Shown here one piece after another: positions 3,460-7,550 of a DNA stretch of 7,550 nucleotides (within the stretch, counting starts at the first letter, position 1; the number at the start of each line of letters is the position of its first letter). Origin of the DNA: Burkholderiales bacterium (GTDB lineage: Bacteria > Pseudomonadota > Gammaproteobacteria > Burkholderiales > JACMKV01). Made by a program: the position numbers and the translations under genes. The DNA is taken from contig JACMKV010000285.1 of assembly GCA_014379915.1 (NCBI GenBank), positions 1 through 7,550 on the forward strand, read 5' to 3'. The notes below the pieces were generated by a model. The model was not told the DNA's origin. It did no database searches and worked only from the letters and a program-made list of their open reading frames with translations.

Positions 3460-5828
3460 ACCCGGGCCGCGCGTTCGATCTCGATGGTATCGAATGCGCC
3501 GCCCAGCTCGCCGGTCATCGGATGCCCGGTTGCGACGCGCACAGTGTCGTTCGGCAATCCGTCGTCGACGGTTACCGCCAGCACGATTTCGGCGCCCTCC
3601 TGGCGCAGCTTCACTTGATCGCCTGGCGCAAGCTGCAGGCGCCGGTACAGCGGGCTGTTGATCGAGGCGACCGGCACAACCGCGTCGTGCGTCAATTGCA
3701 GCGAAACGGCGCGGCGAACCACCGGGTCGGACTGGTAGATCGGCACGTCACCGACGCGCTGCAATCCCGCTTTGGCCGCCACCGCATCGGCCCTGTCCGC
3801 ATCAGGTTTGACCGCATGACGAGCCGGGGCGCTGGCCAGTTTGTTATTCAGCGACATCGGCAGGTTCCACGACACGTTCATTTCGGCGTATACCTGCTCG
3901 CTGCTGTTGTAATCGAAGCCATCGAGGCCGAGCAGATTGCCCAGCACGCGCAAGACCTTCCATGCCGGCCGCGTTTCGCCCAGCGGCGGAACGACGCCGT
4001 TGAAAGTCTGCGCGCGGCCCTCGGTATTGACGAAGGTTCCCGACGTTTCCGAAAACGGCGCGACCGGCAGCATCACGTGCGCATAGTCGGTCGCGCGATG
4101 GCGATATGCGCTCAACGCAACGACGAATTCGGCGGCCTGCATCGCCGCCATCGCGAGCTTCGGGTTATAGGCATCGAGCTCGATTTCGCTGCCGAGCAGC
4201 AGATAGGCTTTACGCGGATTCTTCAACATCGCTGCGGCGTCGAGCCCTCGCGCGCCGCGATGAAATGGCGTTGCGCCGGCAAGATAAGCGCCGACGCTGT
4301 TGGCCGCTTCGCCGAGAAAACCAAGCGTCGCGCCGGTTGTCTGGGCCAGCTGTTGCGCGAGCCAGTGCAATTGCGCGGCGTGCGGATGATGTTGAGCCAG
4401 GTTGCCAAGGAAGATCGCGCTGTGTTGGCCGGTTTTGAGGCTGACCGCGATTTTTGCCGCGGTTTCGCTGCTCTGCCCGTTTGCGGACTTGTTCGAAGAA
4501 ACCACGATCTCGGAAAGCGCAGCCATCATCGCATGCGGCGCGCTTATGACCTTGTGCGCCATCGCCATATGCCAGTTGTCGTCGAATGGATTGACGACGC
4601 TGATCGCAGCACCCTTCTTGACCGCCTGACGCAGCCGATGGGCAATCAGCGGATGGTCCTTGGGCAGATTGCTGCCGATGACCAGCACGCGATCCAGCCT
4701 GCTCAAATCAGCGATCTTCATGCCGAGCCACTGAACGCCCTGCAGCGAGGCATCAGCGCTGAAATCGGACTGGCGCAGGCGATGGTCGATGCTGCCGCTG
4801 CCGATGCCGCGCAGCAATTTTTGCAACAGGTGCAACTCTTCCAGCGTCTGATGCGGGCTTGCCAGCGCGGCGATTTGTTCAGCGCCGTGCTGCGCGCGTA
4901 TCGCTTTTAATTTATCGGCGACGAATCCCAGCGCCTGCTGCCAGTCGCACTCGCGCCACTGGCCGCCGTCCTTGATCATGGGCCGCGTCAGGCGCTCGGG
5001 CGAATTCAGGCCTTCGTAGGAAAAACGCTCCTTGTCCGACAGCCAGCACTCGTTGATCTCTTCGTTTTCGCGCGGCAGCACGCGCATCACGCGTCCGCTC
5101 CGGACTTGAACGATCAAATTGCTGCCGAAGCCGCAATGCGGACTGATCGACTTGCGGCGCGACAGTTCCCACGGCCGCGCTGTGTAGCGGAACGGCTTGG
5201 AGGTCAGCGCGCCGACCGGGCACAAATCGATCATGTTGCCCGACAGTTCGGCGTCGACCGTCTTTTCGACGAAGGTCAGGATCTCCGCGTGCTCGCCGCG
5301 CCCGGCCATGCCGAGTTCCATGCGGCCGGCGATCTCCTGACCGAAACGCACGCAGCGCGTGCAGTGGATGCAGCGCGTCATGTCGGTCGAAATCAGCGGC
5401 CCGAGATTCTTGTTCGGGACCACGCGCTTGTCTTCTTCATAACGCGATTTGCCGGCGCCATAGCCGACCGCGAGATCCTGCAACAGGCATTCGCCGCCCT
5501 GATCGCATATCGGACAGTCGAGCGGATGGTTGATCAGCAGGAATTCCATCACTGATTTCTGCGCGTCGACCGCGTAATCGGAATGCGTATGCACCTTCAT
5601 TCCCGGCGTCGCCGGCGTCGCACACGCCGGCAACGGCTTCGGCGCTTTCTCGACCTGCACCAGACACATCCGGCAATTGGCCGCGATCGACAGCTTGCGG
5701 TGATAGCAGAAGTGCGGAATGAAAATGCCGATCTGATTGGCAGCCTCGATCACCGTGGTGTTCGGCGCGACCTCGACTGGCTTGCCGTCGATTTCGAGCG
5801 CGATCAGATTCTGCACTGGCGCATTCAT
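3429..5828 (-). CDS. nuoG: NADH-quinone oxidoreductase subunit G (FeS / molybdopterin-like fold)
   Basis: NuoG is the largest peripheral-arm subunit and relays electrons from NuoF to NuoI. The 799-residue protein begins with a plant-type ferredoxin domain binding [2Fe-2S] N1b (Cys41, 52, 55, 69). Next come the His-plus-three-Cys site of N5 (His101, Cys105, 108, 114) and the N4 motif CIHCTRC with a distant Cys203 in DLCPVGA (Cys153, 156, 159, 203). From about residue 220 it continues into a molybdopterin-oxidoreductase-like region without evident cofactor residues, including NTEGRAQTFNGVVPP. The extra N7 cluster of E. coli-type NuoG is absent: only Cys232 remains where CxxCxxxC would be expected, as in mitochondrial-type enzymes. 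The start ATG overlaps the nuoF stop (ATGA) and the end overlaps nuoH in the same way. Length and motifs indicate an intact gene. Confidence 0.97.
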   Translation of the reverse strand: MNAPVQNLIALEIDGKPVEVAPNTTVIEAANQIGIFIPHFCYHRKLSIAANCRMCLVQVEKAPKPLPACATPATPGMKVHTHSDYAVDAQKSVMEFLLINHPLDCPICDQGGECLLQDLAVGYGAGKSRYEEDKRVVPNKNLGPLISTDMTRCIHCTRCVRFGQEIAGRMELGMAGRGEHAEILTFVEKTVDAELSGNMIDLCPVGALTSKPFRYTARPWELSRRKSISPHCGFGSNLIVQVRSGRVMRVLPRENEEINECWLSDKERFSYEGLNSPERLTRPMIKDGGQWRECDWQQALGFVADKLKAIRAQHGAEQIAALASPHQTLEELHLLQKLLRGIGSGSIDHRLRQSDFSADASLQGVQWLGMKIADLSRLDRVLVIGSNLPKDHPLIAHRLRQAVKKGAAISVVNPFDDNWHMAMAHKVISAPHAMMAALSEIVVSSNKSANGQSSETAAKIAVSLKTGQHSAIFLGNLAQHHPHAAQLHWLAQQLAQTTGATLGFLGEAANSVGAYLAGATPFHRGARGLDAAAMLKNPRKAYLLLGSEIELDAYNPKLAMAAMQAAEFVVALSAYRHRATDYAHVMLPVAPFSETSGTFVNTEGRAQTFNGVVPPLGETRPAWKVLRVLGNLLGLDGFDYNSSEQVYAEMNVSWNLPMSLNNKLASAPARHAVKPDADRADAVAAKAGLQRVGDVPIYQSDPVVRRAVSLQLTHDAVVPVASINSPLYRRLQLAPGDQVKLRQEGAEIVLAVTVDDGLPNDTVRVATGHPMTGELGGAFDTIEIERAARVGDDAAMIQR

Positions 5829-7129
5829 GCCGCAGCTTTCACTTCATGCGAAACCAGGCATTCGCGATGGTCGATGTGATGCTGGAACTCGGCGCGGAAG
5901 TGCTGGATAAAGCTTTTCACCGGCAGCGCCGCCGCGTCGCCGAACGCGCAAATCGTGCGCCCCTGAATATTGCCGGCAACCGACAGCAGCAGATCGAGAT
6001 CCGCTTGCCGGCCCTGGCCGTGCTCGATGCGATGGACGACGCGATACAGCCAGCCGGTGCCTTCGCGACACGGCGTGCACTGGCCGCATGACTCCTCGTA
6101 ATAGAAATACGACAACCGCTCGAGCGCGCGAACCATGCACACCGTATCGTCCATGATGATGACAGCGCCGGAACCGAGCATCGAGCCGGCTTTGGCGATC
6201 GAGTCGTAATCCATATCGGCCTGCAGCATGACCTCGCCCGGCAGCACCGGCATCGACGAGCCGCCCGGGATGCACGCTTTCAGTGGCCGGCCGCCGCGCA
6301 TGCCGCCGGCCATGTCGAGCAATTTGGCGAACGGGGTACCGAGCGGCACTTCGTAATTGCCAGGCCGGGTGACGTGGCCCGATACCGAGAAGATTTTGGT
6401 GCCGCCGTTATTTGGTCTGCCGATCGCCAGAAAGTGTTCGCCGCCGTGCTGGATGATCCAAGGTACGCAGGCGAACGTTTCGGTGTTATTGATCGTCGTC
6501 GGCTTGCCGTACAAACCGAAAGTCGCCGGAAACGGCGGCTTGAAGCGGGGCTGGCCTTTTTTACCTTCCAGCGATTCTAGCAACGCGGTTTCTTCACCGC
6601 AAATATAGGCGCCGTAGCCGTGCGTGTTATAGAGCTGGAAGCTGAAATCCGAGCCGAGAATATTGTCACCGAGAAAACCCGCCTCACGCGCTTCGGCAAT
6701 CGCGTCCTCCATGCGCTGATAAACATCCCAGATCTCGCCATGCACGTAGTTATAGCCGACCTTTATGCCCATCGCATAAGCCGCGATCGCCATCCCTTCG
6801 ATCAGGATATGCGGGTTGTAGCGCATGATGTCGCGATCCTTGAACGTTCCGGGCTCGCCTTCATCGGAATTACAGACCAGATACCTCTCGCCGGCATGCT
6901 TCGGCATGAAGCTCCATTTCAGACCAGTCGGAAACCCGGCGCCGCCGCGGCCGCGCAAGCCCGATTTCTTGACTTCGTTGATGACCGCGTCAGGCGTCAT
7001 CTTGTCGGCGAGAATCTTGCGCAGCGCTGCGTAGCCGCCGCGCTTGTCATAATCGGCCAGGCGCCAAGTTCGCTCACCGTCCAGGCCGGCGAGGATGATT
7101 TGCTCTGGTTTTGCGGTCTGGTCACTCAT
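5825..7129 (-). CDS. nuoF: NADH-quinone oxidoreductase subunit F (NADH- and FMN-binding)
   Basis: NuoF is the electron entry point: it binds NADH and FMN, and passes electrons to the [4Fe-4S] cluster N3 and to N1a in NuoE. The 434-residue product is of normal length. It has the glycine-rich nucleotide/FMN segment GRGGAGFPTGLKW (60-72), CNSDEGEPGTFKDR (86-99), YICGEETALLESLEG (176-190), and the N3 ligands in ESCGQCTPCREG (Cys348, 351, 354) with the fourth Cys394 in RTICAFGDAA. The ATG at 7129 gives the usual N-terminus and overlaps the end of nuoE by eight bases, so the two partner subunits are probably translationally coupled. The C-terminus ends with HRECLVSHEVKAAA. No odd features were seen. 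Confidence 0.98.
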   Translation of the reverse strand: MSDQTAKPEQIILAGLDGERTWRLADYDKRGGYAALRKILADKMTPDAVINEVKKSGLRGRGGAGFPTGLKWSFMPKHAGERYLVCNSDEGEPGTFKDRDIMRYNPHILIEGMAIAAYAMGIKVGYNYVHGEIWDVYQRMEDAIAEAREAGFLGDNILGSDFSFQLYNTHGYGAYICGEETALLESLEGKKGQPRFKPPFPATFGLYGKPTTINNTETFACVPWIIQHGGEHFLAIGRPNNGGTKIFSVSGHVTRPGNYEVPLGTPFAKLLDMAGGMRGGRPLKACIPGGSSMPVLPGEVMLQADMDYDSIAKAGSMLGSGAVIIMDDTVCMVRALERLSYFYYEESCGQCTPCREGTGWLYRVVHRIEHGQGRQADLDLLLSVAGNIQGRTICAFGDAAALPVKSFIQHFRAEFQHHIDHRECLVSHEVKAAA

Positions 7130-7550
7130 CCGCGGGCTTCCCGTGTTCGATCTCGACCAGCATCTGGTCTATTTTTTCCGGCGTCATGAAGCTGCGCGTC
7201 TGGTGATTATTGATCAGCATGACCGGCGCGTCGCCGCACGCGCCGAAGCATTCGCCCTGCTTCAATGTGACTTTGCCATCCGCGCTGGTCTCGCCGAAAC
7301 CGATATTAAACTTGCGCTTCAAGTGCGCTGCCGCCTCGTTCGCGCCCGACAACGCGCACGGGAGATTCGTGCAGAGCGTGATCTTGCATTTGCCGGTCGG
7401 TGCGAGATCGAACATTTCGTAGAATGTCGCGACTTCGTAAACCGCAACGCTCGGTATACCGAGATATTGCGCGACGAAATCCATGGTCGCATTCGACACC
7501 CAGCCCTTCTCCTGTTGCGCGATGCGCAGTGCCGAAATCACCGCCGAGCG
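7122..7550 (-). CDS. nuoE: NADH-quinone oxidoreductase subunit E (5' end outside window)
   Basis: NuoE is the thioredoxin-fold [2Fe-2S] subunit of the NADH dehydrogenase module and partners NuoF. The last 142 residues are present. The frame is still open at the right edge (first visible residues RSAVISALRI), so the start lies outside; roughly 20 residues should be missing from a typical NuoE. A GTG at 7539-7541 is internal and should not be taken as the start. The N1a cluster ligands are visible as CTNLPC (C-x4-C) and CFGAC (C-x3-C). The block EKGWVSNATMDFVAQYLGIP followed by YEVATFYEMF is the family signature of the helical N-terminal part. The stop overlaps nuoF by eight bases. Confidence 0.97.
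   Translation of the reverse strand, partial: RSAVISALRIAQQEKGWVSNATMDFVAQYLGIPSVAVYEVATFYEMFDLAPTGKCKITLCTNLPCALSGANEAAAHLKRKFNIGFGETSADGKVTLKQGECFGACGDAPVMLINNHQTRSFMTPEKIDQMLVEIEHGKPADE

Noticed and set aside
2731..3618. 295-codon plus-strand open frame
   Set aside because: It is antisense to nuoH and the nuoG end, with low-complexity His/Arg/Asp/Gln composition; a shadow frame.
3522..4910. 462-codon plus-strand open frame
   Set aside because: It lies wholly antisense to nuoG, has an arginine- and histidine-rich composition typical of the reverse frame of a GC-rich gene, and has no recognisable domain.
1..7550. A novel defence or mobile system
   Set aside because: Every protein-coding stretch is accounted for by complex I subunits. 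There is no transposase, integrase, toxin or unknown gene, and the gaps hold only short repeats.

Overview
The window is the middle of a respiratory complex I (NADH:ubiquinone oxidoreductase, nuo) operon. It lies entirely on the minus strand and reads nuoE-nuoF-nuoG-nuoH-nuoI-nuoJ-nuoK-nuoL from the right edge to the left. nuoE is cut at its 5' end by the right edge and nuoL at its 3' end by the left edge; the six genes between them are complete and show no frameshift. No other protein, RNA gene, transposase or CRISPR array is supported.

The protein sequences point to a proteobacterium, most likely a betaproteobacterium of moderately high GC. NuoK, NuoI, NuoH and the NuoG cluster region all have the look of the betaproteobacterial/mitochondrial-type enzyme. 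NuoG lacks the cysteine set for the extra N7 cluster of the E. coli-type enzyme. The intergenic repeats built on GAGCTTGTCGAAGG are also familiar from betaproteobacterial genomes. This placement is inference; no rRNA or marker phylogeny is available here.

Layout: positions 1916-7550 (nuoE-F-G-H-I: the NADH-oxidising/FeS arm plus its quinone-site membrane anchor) are packed tightly, with overlaps of 8, 4 and 4 bases and a 2-base gap. From nuoI onward the packing changes abruptly. The gaps I/J (153 bases), J/K (203) and K/L (258) are each filled with a different set of short repeats: heptamer arrays in I/J; an inverted pair of REP-like elements in J/K; and in K/L a REP-like element, a hairpin followed by seven T on the plus strand, and a CCCCC/AAAGG-type repeat.

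The genes form one machine. NuoE and NuoF oxidise NADH through FMN and the N1a and N3 clusters. NuoG (N1b, N4, N5) and NuoI (N6a, N6b) carry the electrons to the quinone site formed partly by NuoH. NuoJ, NuoK and NuoL belong to the proton-pumping membrane arm. I see no new enzymatic system. What deserves a second look is the non-coding material: repeat colonisation of only the membrane-arm junctions, open frames that bridge two of those gaps and end exactly on the next start codon, a nuoJ start with no visible Shine-Dalgarno, and an 11-base triplet repeat across the nuoG/nuoH junction.
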